From: an uncultured Caulobacteraceae bacterium
GTDB taxonomy: Bacteria > Pseudomonadota > Alphaproteobacteria > Caulobacterales > Caulobacteraceae
DNA length: 50,529 bases
Direction of reading: 5' to 3'
NCBI GenBank assembly: GCA_903929535.1
Contig: CAIYVC010000130.1
Location: forward strand, 1 to 50,529
The position numbers and the translations under genes are program-made. Below, in pieces: positions 23,171 through 32,428 of this stretch. The notes below the pieces were generated by a model. It was not told the origin of the DNA and ran no database searches. It was given only the letters and a program-made list of their open reading frames with translations. Every line of letters starts with the position of its first letter. Positions within the stretch are counted from its first letter, which is position 1.

Positions 23171-24039
23171 TCGGTCTGACGGCCGCCCGGCTGCAGCGCG
23201 CCCACCATCAGCGTGGGATCGAGGTTCCTGCCCCGCCACTTCATGCGCCAGCACAGATGCGGACCGGTGGCCCGGCCCTCCTTGCCGACCAGGCCGATCT
23301 GCTGACGGCGGCTCACCGTCTGCCCGGCCTTCACGTCGATCCTGGACAGATGCAGGTAGGCGCTGATCAGGCCCTGGCCGTGATCGATCAGGATCAGGGC
23401 GCCTTCGAAATGCAGGCCGGTTTCGGCGAAGCTGACCACGCCGTCGGCGGGCGCGACGACTGGCGTTCCGACGGGCGCGGCGAGGTCGGCTCCGTAATGC
23501 GGCCGCTCCGGCACGCCGTTCAGCACCCGCTGGCCGCCGAACCGGGCCGACAGGCGATAGCCCGACACGGGCTCCACGAAGCCGTCGCGGAAGCCCGCTG
23601 AATCGACATCGCTGGCGAAGCCCACGGCCTTGCGCTTGGCCTCCTCGCGGATGCGCTCCAGCAAAGCCGGATCGCTCGGCGTCACCTGATCCTGGGGCAG
23701 GCCGTCGATGCGCTGGACGTCATAGGTCACCGGGGCGATGTCGAAGGTGTGGTCCAGCGCGCCCCACGGCATCTTGATGCCCAGCTTGGCCTTGGGCGCC
23801 TCATCCCGGTCGAAGCCGATCACGAACAGGCCGTCGGTGGTCGCCATGCCGACCGGCTTGTCGTTGACCAGGATTTCCGCGCGCGGCGACGTTCGGCCGA
23901 TGACGAAACCGCCTTGCATGGCCTTGCCGCTTACGGCCAGGGGCGGGCTGGGGATGACCAGGGCGGCTTGAGAAAAGGCGCTGGGAGCCAGGGCCAGGGC
24001 CGGAGCGGCGGCGAGGAGCGCGCGCCGATCCGGTTTCAC
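23167..24039 (-). CDS. M23-family (LytM) peptidase with Cys replacing a zinc-ligand His
   Basis: The 290-residue exported protein has an N-terminal RRALLAA signal of Sec or Tat type ending near residue 24. A beta-rich domain with VIGRTSPRAEILVNDKPVG follows, then a C-terminal LytM domain from about residue 165. The LytM motif HxxxD is intact (His181, Asp185 in RPHYGADLAAP) and the catalytic-loop His230 is in SAYLHLS. The last motif, normally GPHLHW, reads GPHLCW (His261, Cys263), so the third zinc ligand is Cys. Active members cut peptidoglycan peptides; degenerate ones activate amidases. The start is a GTG at 24039 overlapping the DUF2093 stop (GTGA), with GGAAGG before it. Activity is uncertain. 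Confidence 0.9.
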   Translation of the reverse strand: MKPDRRALLAAAPALALAPSAFSQAALVIPSPPLAVSGKAMQGGFVIGRTSPRAEILVNDKPVGMATTDGLFVIGFDRDEAPKAKLGIKMPWGALDHTFDIAPVTYDVQRIDGLPQDQVTPSDPALLERIREEAKRKAVGFASDVDSAGFRDGFVEPVSGYRLSARFGGQRVLNGVPERPHYGADLAAPVGTPVVAPADGVVSFAETGLHFEGALILIDHGQGLISAYLHLSRIDVKAGQTVSRRQQIGLVGKEGRATGPHLCWRMKWRGRNLDPTLMVGALQPGGRQTD

Positions 24040-24263
24040 TTGCCTTCCAATTCCTGGAACCGCTGCAGCGCCTCCTTGGCGCCGGCGTAGGCTTCCTGTC
24101 GCTCGGCGCTCCAATAGCGGAGCGTTTCCAGCGGAATGGTCTGGCCGGACACGGCGCAGATAACGTAACGGCCGGGCTTCATCACAGCGAATTCGCCATC
24201 GCCATAGTGCAGCTTGGCTTCATCGGCAGGAGAGCGGGACGCGGTGCGATCGTGGGCGTTCAT
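24036..24263 (-). CDS. DUF2093 protein
   Basis: A 75-residue protein with the conserved core LHYGDGEFAVMKPGRYVICAVSGQTIPLETLRYWSAERQEAYAG that defines DUF2093, a small family of unknown function. The core has a single cysteine and no second metal-ligand cluster. From ATG 24263 the length is normal; the open frame beyond is not conserved. It lies between xseA (25 bases upstream) and the M23 peptidase, with which it overlaps by GTGA. As I recall, DUF2093 commonly sits beside xseA in alphaproteobacteria, so the three are probably one transcript. Confidence 0.87.
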   Translation of the reverse strand: MNAHDRTASRSPADEAKLHYGDGEFAVMKPGRYVICAVSGQTIPLETLRYWSAERQEAYAGAKEALQRFQELEGK

Positions 24264-24288
24264 GCCGATAATGTAAGGCGCCAAGGGG

Positions 24289-25818
24289 TTAAAACAAATC
24301 ACCCTGTTGGCTAGTTGGCGGCCTGGGCCTTGTCTGCACAGGCTTTGCGGCGGACGGGGCGGGGGCTGCCGCGCCGTCGATCACCGCGCCGCGCCGGGTG
24401 TCGGCGAACTCCAGAGTCACCGGCTCGCCCGACTGGAGGGCCGCGCCGCTGCGGGCGATCGAGCCGTCAGCCCGGTGAACCAGGGCGAACCCCAGGCTGA
24501 GGGGCCGGTTCGGGTCCAGCGACAGGCGCAGCTTGTCCAGTTGGGTGAGCTGGTCCCGCGCGCCCTTGAGGCGGCGTTCGGCGGCGGCGCTCAGGCGGGC
24601 GCCCAGGGCGGGAAGGCGGGCGTGCTGGGCGATGCGCTCTGGCCCGCGTCGGGCGGCCGAAGCGAAGCGCGTTGCCAAAGTCTGCAGCCGTTCCGCCTTA
24701 AGCCTGCGCGGACGCTCCAGCAGGCCTGGGCCGAACCGGGCGGTGGTGCGCACCAGCTCTCGCTCGTGGGCCGAGGTGTTCTTTTCCAGCGCGGCGCCCA
24801 GACGGCCGGCGGCCAGATCGAACCGCTGGGTCGCCAAGGCCAGGACATCGGCGGGGCGGGGCAGGCCGCGCGCGGCGGCGCTGAGCCGGTTGCGGCGGTC
24901 TTCCATTAGACGCGTCGTGCAGTTGAGCATCCGCCGCTGGTAGTCGGCGACCATGGCGCGAAGCTCGCCCAGAACCGGCGTCGCCATCTCCGCGGCGGCG
25001 GTGGGCGTAGGCGCGCGGCGGTCCGAAACGAAGTCGATCAGGGTGGTGTCGGTCTCGTGTCCCACCGCCGAGATCAGGGGGATGGCGCTGGCCGCCGCCG
25101 CCCGGGCCAGGGCTTCGTCATTGAAGGCCCACAGATCCTCCACCGAGCCGCCGCCGCGGGCGACGATCAGGATGTCCGGCCGGGCCAGCTTGCCTCCGGG
25201 GGTGATGGCGTTGAAGCCCTCGATTGCGGCGCGCACCTGCACGGCGGCGGCGTCGCCCTGGACCACCACCGGCCAGACGATCACGTGACAAGGCCAGCGG
25301 TCGCGGATGCGGTGCAGGATGTCGCGGATCACCGCGCCGGTGGGGCTGGTGATGACGCCGATGACGGCAGGCATGGTCGGCAGGCGGCGCTTGCGGGCCG
25401 CGTCGAACAGGCCCTCCTCGTGCAGTCGGGCCTTGAGCCGTTCCAACTGGGCCAACAGCGCGCCGACGCCGGCAGGCTCCATCGTCTCGATGACGATCTG
25501 GTACTTCGATGAGGCAGGGTAGGTGGTGATGCGGCCGGTGACGATCACCTCCAGCCCCTGCTCGGGCTGGCACTGCAAGCCCCGCACCTGGCCCTTCCAC
25601 ACCACGCCGTCGATGGAGGCGCGCTCGTCCTTCAAAGTCAGATAGCAGTGGCCCGAGGCGTGGCGGGTCACCTTGCTCAGTTCCGCGCGCACCCGCACGA
25701 AGCCGTAAGCGTCCTCCAGCGTGCGCTTCAGGGCGAAGGCTAGCTCGGAGACGGAGTAGGGCTTGGCGTTGCCGTCTTCTGCTGGAGCGGCGGGGGCTTC
25801 GGTTTCAGCGTCGGTCAT
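24289..25818 (-). CDS. xseA: Exodeoxyribonuclease VII large subunit
   Basis: XseA with several XseB subunits degrades single-stranded DNA from both ends. The 509-residue protein has an N-terminal OB-fold ([29 protein letters not shown], then [11 protein letters not shown]). The catalytic domain contains [45 protein letters not shown] and [28 protein letters not shown] near residues 135-300. A long Arg-rich coiled region follows. The last residues, QQGDLF, resemble a beta-clamp-binding peptide. ATG 25818 is preferred because GAGG lies just upstream; ATG 25830 would add four residues. xseB is not in this window. The gene is divergent from purD. Confidence 0.95.
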   Translation of the reverse strand: MTDAETEAPAAPAEDGNAKPYSVSELAFALKRTLEDAYGFVRVRAELSKVTRHASGHCYLTLKDERASIDGVVWKGQVRGLQCQPEQGLEVIVTGRITTYPASSKYQIVIETMEPAGVGALLAQLERLKARLHEEGLFDAARKRRLPTMPAVIGVITSPTGAVIRDILHRIRDRWPCHVIVWPVVVQGDAAAVQVRAAIEGFNAITPGGKLARPDILIVARGGGSVEDLWAFNDEALARAAAASAIPLISAVGHETDTTLIDFVSDRRAPTPTAAAEMATPVLGELRAMVADYQRRMLNCTTRLMEDRRNRLSAAARGLPRPADVLALATQRFDLAAGRLGAALEKNTSAHERELVRTTARFGPGLLERPRRLKAERLQTLATRFASAARRGPERIAQHARLPALGARLSAAAERRLKGARDQLTQLDKLRLSLDPNRPLSLGFALVHRADGSIARSGAALQSGEPVTLEFADTRRGAVIDGAAAPAPSAAKPVQTRPRPPTSQQGDLF

Positions 25819-25898
25819 CGGCCTCAACATAGGCGCGGATGGCGAGTCGCGTGAGGGGCTGTCTTGACCTTGCGGGCGGGCCGGGCGACAGGCGGGCC

Positions 25899-27161
25899 AT
25901 GAACATCCTGCTCATCGGTTCCGGCGGGCGTGAGCACGCCCTGGCCTGGAAGATCGCCCAGTCGCCGCTGCTGACGCGCCTGGTCTGCGCGCCGGGCAAT
26001 CCGGGCATCGCCGGGATGTGCGAGACGCGGCTGGTCAAGGTCACCGACGTCGACGGGCTGGCGGCCCTGGCGCAGGAGATCGGCGCCGATCTGGTGGTGG
26101 TTGGGCCGGAATCGTCTCTGGAAGTGGGCATCGCCGACCGGCTGGCGGAACTGGGCATCCCCTGCTTCGGCGCGACGGCTGCGGCTGCGCAGCTGGAGAC
26201 CTCCAAGGCCTTCACCAAACAGTTCGCCGACCGCCACGGCCTGCCCACCGCCGCCTATGGCGTGTTCGAGGACGCCGCCTTGGCCAAGTCCTATCTGAAC
26301 CAGTTCGACCCGCCCTATGTGATCAAGGCCGACGGCCTGGCGGCGGGCAAGGGCGTGGTGATCGCGGAAAGCCGGACCGAAGCTGACGCGGCGATTGACG
26401 ACATGCTCGGCGGCCGGTTCGGCCAGGCCGGCGCGCGGGTGGTGATCGAGGAGTTCATGACCGGCGAGGAGGCCTCGCTGTTCGCGCTTTCCGATGGCCA
26501 GACCGCCATGCTGCTGGGCGCGGCCCAGGACCACAAGCGCGCCTTCGACGGCGATCAGGGGCCGAACACCGGCGGTATGGGCACCTATTCACCGACGCCT
26601 GCCTTGACTGACGCCCTGGTCGAGGAAGCCCGGCTGAAGATGATAGCGCCCACCGTGGCGGGGATGGCCGAGGAGGGCATGCCCTATCGCGGCGTGCTCT
26701 ACGCCGGGCTGATGCTGACGCCGACGGGCCCGCGTCTGGTGGAATACAACGCCCGCTTCGGCGATCCGGAATGCCAGGTGCTGATGCTGCGGCTGAAGAG
26801 CGACCTGGTTCCGTTGTTGCTGGCGGCGGCCACGGGGATGCTGGACAAGGCCGTTGTCCCGGAATGGCACAGCGAAGCGGCGATCTGCGTGGTCCTGGCT
26901 GCCAAAGGCTATCCGGAAGCCCCGGAAACCGGGTCTGTCATCGTCGGCGCCGACCAGGACTTCGGTCCCGATGTGGAAGTGTTCCATGCTGGGACAGTTT
27001 TGGACAGCGGCGCCCTGAAAGCCGCCGGTGGGCGGGTCCTGAACGTCTGCGCCCTGGGCGCCACCTTGGGACAGGCGCGCGAGCGGGCCTATGCGGCCGT
27101 GGACAGGATCGACTGGCCGGGCGGATTCCACCGCCGCGACATCGCCTGGCGGGCCCTTTAG
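25899..27161 (+). CDS. purD: Phosphoribosylamine-glycine ligase
   Basis: PurD (GAR synthetase) joins glycine to phosphoribosylamine using ATP, the second step of purine synthesis. The 420-residue protein begins with the signature [19 protein letters not shown]. It continues with [16 protein letters not shown], the ATP-grasp region [19 protein letters not shown] near residue 140, [16 protein letters not shown] near 230 and [17 protein letters not shown] near 290. All are canonical. ATG 25899 is the conserved start. It lies 80 bases from the divergent xseA and its TAG stop overlaps the TAA of the convergent DUF427 gene. Confidence 0.97.
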   Translation: MNILLIGSGGREHALAWKIAQSPLLTRLVCAPGNPGIAGMCETRLVKVTDVDGLAALAQEIGADLVVVGPESSLEVGIADRLAELGIPCFGATAAAAQLETSKAFTKQFADRHGLPTAAYGVFEDAALAKSYLNQFDPPYVIKADGLAAGKGVVIAESRTEADAAIDDMLGGRFGQAGARVVIEEFMTGEEASLFALSDGQTAMLLGAAQDHKRAFDGDQGPNTGGMGTYSPTPALTDALVEEARLKMIAPTVAGMAEEGMPYRGVLYAGLMLTPTGPRLVEYNARFGDPECQVLMLRLKSDLVPLLLAAATGMLDKAVVPEWHSEAAICVVLAAKGYPEAPETGSVIVGADQDFGPDVEVFHAGTVLDSGALKAAGGRVLNVCALGATLGQARERAYAAVDRIDWPGGFHRRDIAWRAL

Positions 27162-27529
27162 CTGATCGAGATAGAATCGATCCGGTCGCCGTAGAAGGCG
27201 ACGTGATCCTTGATCTCGGCCACCGCGTCATGGGGCGTTTCGTAGGTCCAGATGGCGTTGACCGAGCGTTCGCCGCCCATCGGGATGCTGAAGTAGGACG
27301 CGTCGCCCTTGTAGGGGCACCAGGTCGAATGATCGGTGCGCTCCAGCAGGGCCATGTCGAGGTCCTTGCGCGGTATGTACTGCACCGGCGGATAGGACGC
27401 TTCTTGCAGGGTCAGGGCGTCGGTGGTGTCGGCGATCACCGTGGCGCCTAGTCGGACGACGACGCGCTTGCCTGTCGGGGTGACGGTGATCGGATGGTCC
27501 GGGCCGGGAATCTTGACGGGGCGGGTCAT
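27158..27529 (-). CDS. DUF427 protein (canonical, with CPYKG motif)
   Basis: A 123-residue single-domain DUF427 protein. It shows VRLGATVIADTTDALTLQEASYPPVQYIPRKDLDM, TDHSTWCPYKGDASYF with the CPYKG motif at residues 71-75, and the C-terminal AIWTYETPHDAVAEIKDHVAFYGDRID. This is the full family pattern. DUF427 folds as a small beta-barrel; its biochemical role is not known to me. ATG 27529 gives the normal start. It lies 28 bases downstream of lpxK on the same strand, so it may be the last gene of the lipid A cassette. A diverged paralogue is at 47135. Confidence 0.9.
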   Translation of the reverse strand: MTRPVKIPGPDHPITVTPTGKRVVVRLGATVIADTTDALTLQEASYPPVQYIPRKDLDMALLERTDHSTWCPYKGDASYFSIPMGGERSVNAIWTYETPHDAVAEIKDHVAFYGDRIDSISIS

Positions 27530-27557
27530 GGCGGGTCCTCGCTGAAAGAGCAGCCCT

Positions 27558-28565
27558 CTAGATAGGAAGCTTCGCCAGAAGCGCATCCAGCGCCGCCTCG
27601 TCCTCGAACACTGCCCGCACCGGCCAGGCCCGCACCTTGGCCCGCCATTCGGGGGGGAGCCGCATCCAGTCCTTTTCCGTCGTCACGAGACCGGCGCCGT
27701 AGAGCTCAGCTCGATCTTCCAAAAACCGCAGGGTGCTGTCGCTGAAGCTAGCGTGGTCGGGGAAGCTGGCGAAGTCGGCCAGGTCGCAGCCGGCGGCTTT
27801 GAGGGCGCGCTCGACCTTCCAGGGTTTGCCGACCCCGGCGAAGCCGACCTGAGGGCCGGTCGGGGGAGGTTCTGAGGGCAGAAGGCGGGCGATCAGCACC
27901 GGCTTACCGGCGAATACGGACAGCAGGTCCGGGTCGGCCTCGGCCACATCGGCGGGCAACATCACAACCACCGCGTCGGCGCGCTTCAGGCCAACAGCGA
28001 GCGGCTCGCGCAGCGGGCCTGAGGGAAAGACGGCGTTGTCGCCGAACGGCCATTCGTTGTCGCGGGTCTCGCCATCGACCACGACCAGGGACAGGGTCTT
28101 TTTCAGGCTGGGGTTCTGGTGGCCGTCGTCCAGGACGATGGCTTGCGCTCCGGCCTGCACGGCGGCTCTGGCGCCCTCGGCGCGGTCGCGCGCGATCCAG
28201 AAGGGGCCGTCGGCGGCCAGCATCAGAGGTTCGTCGCCGACATCGATGGCGGTGTGGAGGGCCGGATCGACCTTGAGCGGCCCCGCCTCGCGCCCGCCAT
28301 AGCCGCGCGACAGACCGTGGGCATCGACGCCCCGCGCGCGCAGCCGGGCGAGAATTTCGCGGGCGACAGGGGTCTTTCCGGCGCCGCCCATGGTCAGGTT
28401 GCCGACGCAAATCACCGGGACGCCCGGATCGAAGGGCGTGGCGCGCGCCATCTTACGGGCTCCGACCGCCGCCCAGATCCAGGACAGGGGCCGCAACAGG
28501 GCGCGGGTGATCGGCGCCGGGGCGCCGTCGCGCACGTACCACCAACGCGGCGTGCCCAGCTTCAT
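27558..28565 (-). CDS. lpxK: Tetraacyldisaccharide 4'-kinase
   Basis: LpxK phosphorylates the 4' position of the lipid A disaccharide at the inner membrane to give lipid IVA. The 335-residue protein has the N-terminal hydrophobic stretch PRWWYVRDGAPAPITRALLRPLSWIW, the Walker A loop VICVGNLTMGGAGKTPVA near residue 55, SRGYGG near 85, VLDDGHQNPSL (DDGHQN Walker B-like) near 140, and FAGVGKPWKVERAL, followed by FPDHASFSD near 260. All signature motifs are present. It starts with an ATGA overlap with waaA, so it is translationally coupled as the last lipid A step of the cassette. Confidence 0.96.
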   Translation of the reverse strand: MKLGTPRWWYVRDGAPAPITRALLRPLSWIWAAVGARKMARATPFDPGVPVICVGNLTMGGAGKTPVAREILARLRARGVDAHGLSRGYGGREAGPLKVDPALHTAIDVGDEPLMLAADGPFWIARDRAEGARAAVQAGAQAIVLDDGHQNPSLKKTLSLVVVDGETRDNEWPFGDNAVFPSGPLREPLAVGLKRADAVVVMLPADVAEADPDLLSVFAGKPVLIARLLPSEPPPTGPQVGFAGVGKPWKVERALKAAGCDLADFASFPDHASFSDSTLRFLEDRAELYGAGLVTTEKDWMRLPPEWRAKVRAWPVRAVFEDEAALDALLAKLPI

Positions 28566-29830
28566 GATGCGCCCGGCAGCAGGGGTGTGAGCGCCACCAT
28601 CGCGGCGGCCAGGGTGGCGCGGCCGCGTTCGGCGTAAGTCTTGGCGCGCTGCCCCATCTGGCGGGCATGATCGGGATTGGCCATCAGTTCGGCCACCGCC
28701 TGGTTCAGCGCCTTCTGGTCATCGACCATCACCGCGGCCCCGCTGTCCATCAGCCCGGCATAGGTCTCGCTGAAGTTGGCGACGTCGGGCCCGGTGATGA
28801 CCGGAACACCGAAATGGGCCGGCTCCAAAGGATTGTGGCCGCCGACGCCGCCGGTCAGGCTGCCGCCCATCACCACCGCCTGAGCCATGCGGAAGAAGAG
28901 GCCCAGTTCTCCCAGAGTATCGGCCAGATAGACCTGGGTGTCGGATCGTAGCGGCTCGCCGGTTGAGCGGCGGGCGTGGGTCAGGCCCTGGACGGTCAGG
29001 GCGGCGGCGATGCGGTTGGCGCGCGCCGGGTGCCGGGGGACCAGGATCAGCAGGCCCGGCGGTGTCGCGGTGTGGGCGAAGGCCTCGGCGATCATCTCGT
29101 CCTCGCCCGGATGGGTGCTGGCGGCGACCAGGATGGGCCGGTTGCGGGTCGGAAAGGCCAGGGCGGAGAGCGCGGCTTCATCGCAGGGCAGGGGGGCAGC
29201 GGCCTGTTTCAGGTCGAGCTCGCCGGCGACCGTGCCGCCCAGCATCTCGATGCGGGCGCGGCTGTCGGCGTCCTGGGTCAGGATTAGGTCGAAGGCGCCC
29301 AGCAGCGTCTTGGCCGCCACCGGTGCGCGCATCCAGCCATCGGCGGAGGTCTGGGAAATGCGGGCGCCCAGCAGGGCCAGCTTTACGCCCAGCGCCTTGG
29401 CCTGCAGCAGCACGTTGGGCCACAGCTCGCTTTCCGCGAACACGGCGGCGGCTGGGCGCCAATGAGCCAGGAAACGGCGGGCGACGTTGGGCGCGTCGAT
29501 GGGGGCATACTGGTGGATGGCGCCGCTGGGCAGGCGGCGGGCCAGCAGCTGCGCGGCGGTGACGGTGCCGGAGGTCACCAGCAGGGTCAGGTCCGGGCGC
29601 TGCTCGGTCAGGGCCTCGATCAAGGGCAGCAGCGAGAGGCTCTCGCCGACGCTGGCGCCGTGCAGCCAGATCAGGTCGCTGGAGGGGCGGGCCACAGTGG
29701 AGCGGCCCAGGCGCTCATGTACCCGCGCTGTCTCCTCCTTGCCGCGCGCGGCGCGCGCCTTCAGCAGCAGCGGGGCCAGGGGCTCCAATGCCGCGGTCGC
29801 CATCCGATAGGCGGCGAGGGCCGCGCTCAT
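28562..29830 (-). CDS. waaA: 3-deoxy-D-manno-octulosonic acid transferase
   Basis: WaaA (KdtA) adds Kdo from CMP-Kdo to lipid IVA on the cytoplasmic face of the inner membrane. The 422-residue protein has an N-terminal membrane-contact region, the acceptor-domain motif LIWLHGASVGESLSLLPLI near residue 55 with the catalytic Glu, VFAESELWPNVL near 130, LLGARIS, and in the donor domain VAASTHPGEDEMI, LVPRHPAR and MGGSLTGGVGGHNPLEPA near 325. The ATG at 29830 overlaps the stop of the DUF374 gene (ATGA) and its own stop overlaps the lpxK start. Whether it adds one or two Kdo units cannot be read from sequence. Confidence 0.96.
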   Translation of the reverse strand: MSAALAAYRMATAALEPLAPLLLKARAARGKEETARVHERLGRSTVARPSSDLIWLHGASVGESLSLLPLIEALTEQRPDLTLLVTSGTVTAAQLLARRLPSGAIHQYAPIDAPNVARRFLAHWRPAAAVFAESELWPNVLLQAKALGVKLALLGARISQTSADGWMRAPVAAKTLLGAFDLILTQDADSRARIEMLGGTVAGELDLKQAAAPLPCDEAALSALAFPTRNRPILVAASTHPGEDEMIAEAFAHTATPPGLLILVPRHPARANRIAAALTVQGLTHARRSTGEPLRSDTQVYLADTLGELGLFFRMAQAVVMGGSLTGGVGGHNPLEPAHFGVPVITGPDVANFSETYAGLMDSGAAVMVDDQKALNQAVAELMANPDHARQMGQRAKTYAERGRATLAAAMVALTPLLPGAS

Positions 29831-30525
29831 CGGGCGATGGCCGCTTCGGCGCGGGCGCAGGCGGCGGTCATGGCCGCGCTCCACTCCACGCCCAGCCGAT
29901 CCATGTCCTCGTCCGAAGCGTCCGGCGGGCAGTGGTAAGGGCCATCCCAGACGATGCAGCCGCGGCCGAACAGGCGGGGCAGCTTGGTCCCGTCCCAGGT
30001 GTTCAGGCGTAGGGCGGGGGCGGCGGCGAGGCCTAGCAGGAAGACCGGAACGCCGGCGCGCCGGGCCATGCGCACCGTGCCGGGGGCCATCTGCCGAGCG
30101 GGGCCGCGCGGGCCGTCGGGGGTGACCACCAGGATGCCGCCGTCCGCCAGCAGATCGAGCGCCTCGCGGAAGGCGGCGGCGCCGCCCTTGGCCTTGCCCT
30201 TCTTGGCCGAGGAGCCGCGGATCGGCGGCATCTTGTGGCGGACCATCGCGCGGGCGATGAACTCGCCGTCCGGCGACAGGGAGATCAGGATGCGGGTCAC
30301 CTTGCGCTCGATCACCGCGACCTTGGCCGTGATCGAGAGGGCGATGTCGCCGTGCCAGAAGCAGCCAATCATGCCGCCGGGGCCGGCCAGCACCTGATCA
30401 AGGGCCCCGCCCGGCTCCTCGCCGATGCGGGTCCAGCGGATCGTCTTGATGACCAGGGCCAGATAGAGCCAGCTCAGCCAGCCCAGAAACGCCTGCACGG
30501 CGTCGGAGCGCAGCAGGCTCTTCAA
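29827..30525 (-). CDS. DUF374 lysophospholipid acyltransferase-like protein
   Basis: The 232-residue protein is of the DUF374 group within the acyltransferase superfamily. An N-terminal hydrophobic segment (FLGWLSWLYLALVIKTI) would anchor it. CFWHGDIALS provides the HX4-type catalytic His near residue 58. ISLSPDGEFIARAM, GSSAKKGKAKGGAAAFREAL and VTPDGPRGPARQMAPGTVRMAR near 140 complete the conserved set. Members are often found in lipid A cassettes and are thought to acylate a lipid, but the acceptor is not settled. It sits between msbA and waaA and overlaps both by 4 bases (ATGA), which argues for a role in LPS or phospholipid assembly. Confidence 0.9.
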   Translation of the reverse strand: MKSLLRSDAVQAFLGWLSWLYLALVIKTIRWTRIGEEPGGALDQVLAGPGGMIGCFWHGDIALSITAKVAVIERKVTRILISLSPDGEFIARAMVRHKMPPIRGSSAKKGKAKGGAAAFREALDLLADGGILVVTPDGPRGPARQMAPGTVRMARRAGVPVFLLGLAAAPALRLNTWDGTKLPRLFGRGCIVWDGPYHCPPDASDEDMDRLGVEWSAAMTAACARAEAAIAR

Positions 30526-32303
30526 AGCGCCGGTTCCTGATCCAGATCCTGGCTGCGCGCCAGGCGGGCGTAGAGGCGGCCATAGGCCATCAGGCTGTCG
30601 TGCGTGCCGATCTCGGCGACGCGGCCCTTGTCGATGACGTAGATGCGGTCGGCGTGGCGCACGGTGGACAGGCGGTGGGCGATCAGCACCGTGGTGCGCC
30701 CGGCCATCAGCCGCTCCAACGCCTCCTGCACCCGCGCCTCGCTTTCGGTGTCCAGGGCGCTGGTGGCCTCGTCCAGCAGCAGGATCGGGGCGTCCTTGAG
30801 GAAGGCGCGGGCGATGGCGATGCGCTGGCGCTGACCGCCGGAGAGGCGTGAACCGAGTTCGCCGACGGGGGTGTCGTAGCCCTGGGGCAGAGCCATGATG
30901 AACTCATGTGCCGCGGCGGCCTCGGCGGCCTGTTCGATGCGGAATTGCGAGGCATCGGGGCGGGCGTAGGCGATGTTGGCGCGGACGGTGTCGTCGAACA
31001 GGAAGGGCTCCTGGGTCACCAGGGCGATCTGCTCGCGCAGGGACGCCAGGGTGACCTGGCGCACGTCGCGCCCGTCCAGGCTCACCGATCCGCCCTGCAC
31101 GTCGTAGAAGCGCGGGATCAGGTTCAGCACCGTGCTCTTGCCGCCGCCGGAGGGTCCGACCAGGGCGATGGTCTCGCCGGGCTTGGCTTCGATGCTGACG
31201 CCGTCCAGCGCGGGGATGTCCGGATCGTAGGCGAAGCGCACGTCGGTCAGGCTGATATGGCCCTCGGCGCGGGGCAGGGCGGCGGCGCTCGGCGCGTCCC
31301 CGATCTCAGGCGTCACATCCAGCGCTTCGAACAGGCGATTGGCGGCGGCCAGGCCTTCGCCCATCACCGCCTGCAGGTTGGCGACTTGGCGCAGCGCCTG
31401 GGAAGCCATGGCCAGGGCGGCCAGGAAGACCATCAGGTTGCCGACGCCGAAGCCCCCGTGGATGGCGCGCCAGCCGGCGTAGGCGATGACGGCGGCGGTG
31501 ATCAGGGTCATCACCGCCTCGGTGGCCGGGGCGGCGGTGGACCGGGCGTTGGCGCCCTTGATCAGATGGGCCTCGCGGCGGGCGACGACCTCGGCCACCC
31601 GGCCCTCCTCGAAGGCCTCGCGGTTCTCCATCTTGACGATCTTGACCCCGTCCAGGCTCTCCATCACCGCGGTGGACAGGGCGGAGGTCTCGGCCATGGC
31701 CCCCTGGGCGGCCTTGCGGGTGCGCTTGGAGTAGCGCTGCATCACCGTGGAGGCGATCGGACCGCCGATCAGGACCAGCAGGCTAAGGCCCACGTCCTGC
31801 TTCAGCATCAGGACCACGGTGGCGACGATGGTCAGGGCGTTCTGGACGTAGTTGACCAGACCGTTGGTGGCCGCTTCGCGGACCAGCCCCGCTTCATAGA
31901 GGATCGAGGACAGATGGGCGCCAGAGTGGGCGGCGCGAAGCTGGGCCAGGTCAGCTCTGACAAGACGCCCGAACAGCTGCACCTGGATCTCGCCGACCAT
32001 GCGGTTGCCGATGCGGTTGACCAGCACCGCCTGGCCCACCTGGGCGATGGTGCGGGCGATAGCGGCGGCGGCGATGGCGGCGGGGACCACCAGCAGGGCG
32101 GAAGCGCGTTTCTCGACGAAGAGTTGCTGCACGGCGGGGCCGAGCAAACCGGCCAGAAGGGCGCTGAATCCCGCCACGGCGGCTGCGCAGACCATCGACA
32201 GAGCCAGGGATTTCGAGTGCGGCGCCAGATAGGTCCGGTAGATGCGTAACGCGACCGCTCGGCTGGAGTAGCCTTGTCTGCTGGGGGGCGGCGGATCGAG
32301 CAT
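30522..32303 (-). CDS. msbA: MsbA-like lipid A/lipid exporter ABC protein
   Basis: A half-transporter of 593 residues with an N-terminal six-helix domain (about 20-320) and a C-terminal ATPase. The ATPase shows the Walker A loop GPSGGGKST near residue 385, Q-loop VTQEPFLF, ABC signature SRLSGGQRQRIAIARA, Walker B ILLLDEATSALD and switch IAHRLST. MsbA flips lipid A-core across the inner membrane. The assignment rests on similarity and on the coupled downstream genes DUF374, waaA and lpxK, since other lipid exporters look alike. The start codon at 32303 heads the operon. A tyrosine-phosphatase-like gene is divergent. A second exporter-type ABC protein at 41507 is not in a lipid A context. Confidence 0.9.
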   Translation of the reverse strand: MLDPPPPSRQGYSSRAVALRIYRTYLAPHSKSLALSMVCAAAVAGFSALLAGLLGPAVQQLFVEKRASALLVVPAAIAAAAIARTIAQVGQAVLVNRIGNRMVGEIQVQLFGRLVRADLAQLRAAHSGAHLSSILYEAGLVREAATNGLVNYVQNALTIVATVVLMLKQDVGLSLLVLIGGPIASTVMQRYSKRTRKAAQGAMAETSALSTAVMESLDGVKIVKMENREAFEEGRVAEVVARREAHLIKGANARSTAAPATEAVMTLITAAVIAYAGWRAIHGGFGVGNLMVFLAALAMASQALRQVANLQAVMGEGLAAANRLFEALDVTPEIGDAPSAAALPRAEGHISLTDVRFAYDPDIPALDGVSIEAKPGETIALVGPSGGGKSTVLNLIPRFYDVQGGSVSLDGRDVRQVTLASLREQIALVTQEPFLFDDTVRANIAYARPDASQFRIEQAAEAAAAHEFIMALPQGYDTPVGELGSRLSGGQRQRIAIARAFLKDAPILLLDEATSALDTESEARVQEALERLMAGRTTVLIAHRLSTVRHADRIYVIDKGRVAEIGTHDSLMAYGRLYARLARSQDLDQEPAL

Positions 32304-32428
32304 CAGGTTCGGTCGGTTTTTTGGGTTCGGCTGTCAAGGTTGGACTTGATTGGACTTGGGGGGCGCCCCTTGGGTTCGGCGGCGCATCAGGGTATCAGGG
32401 CCGCGTAACGAAAGAAGCGGCTTATCCC

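Noticed and set aside
30906-32249. 447-codon open frame opposite msbA
   Set aside because: Composition (Gly, His, Asp, Gln) is that of an antisense frame in GC-rich DNA, and every ABC motif lies on the minus strand.
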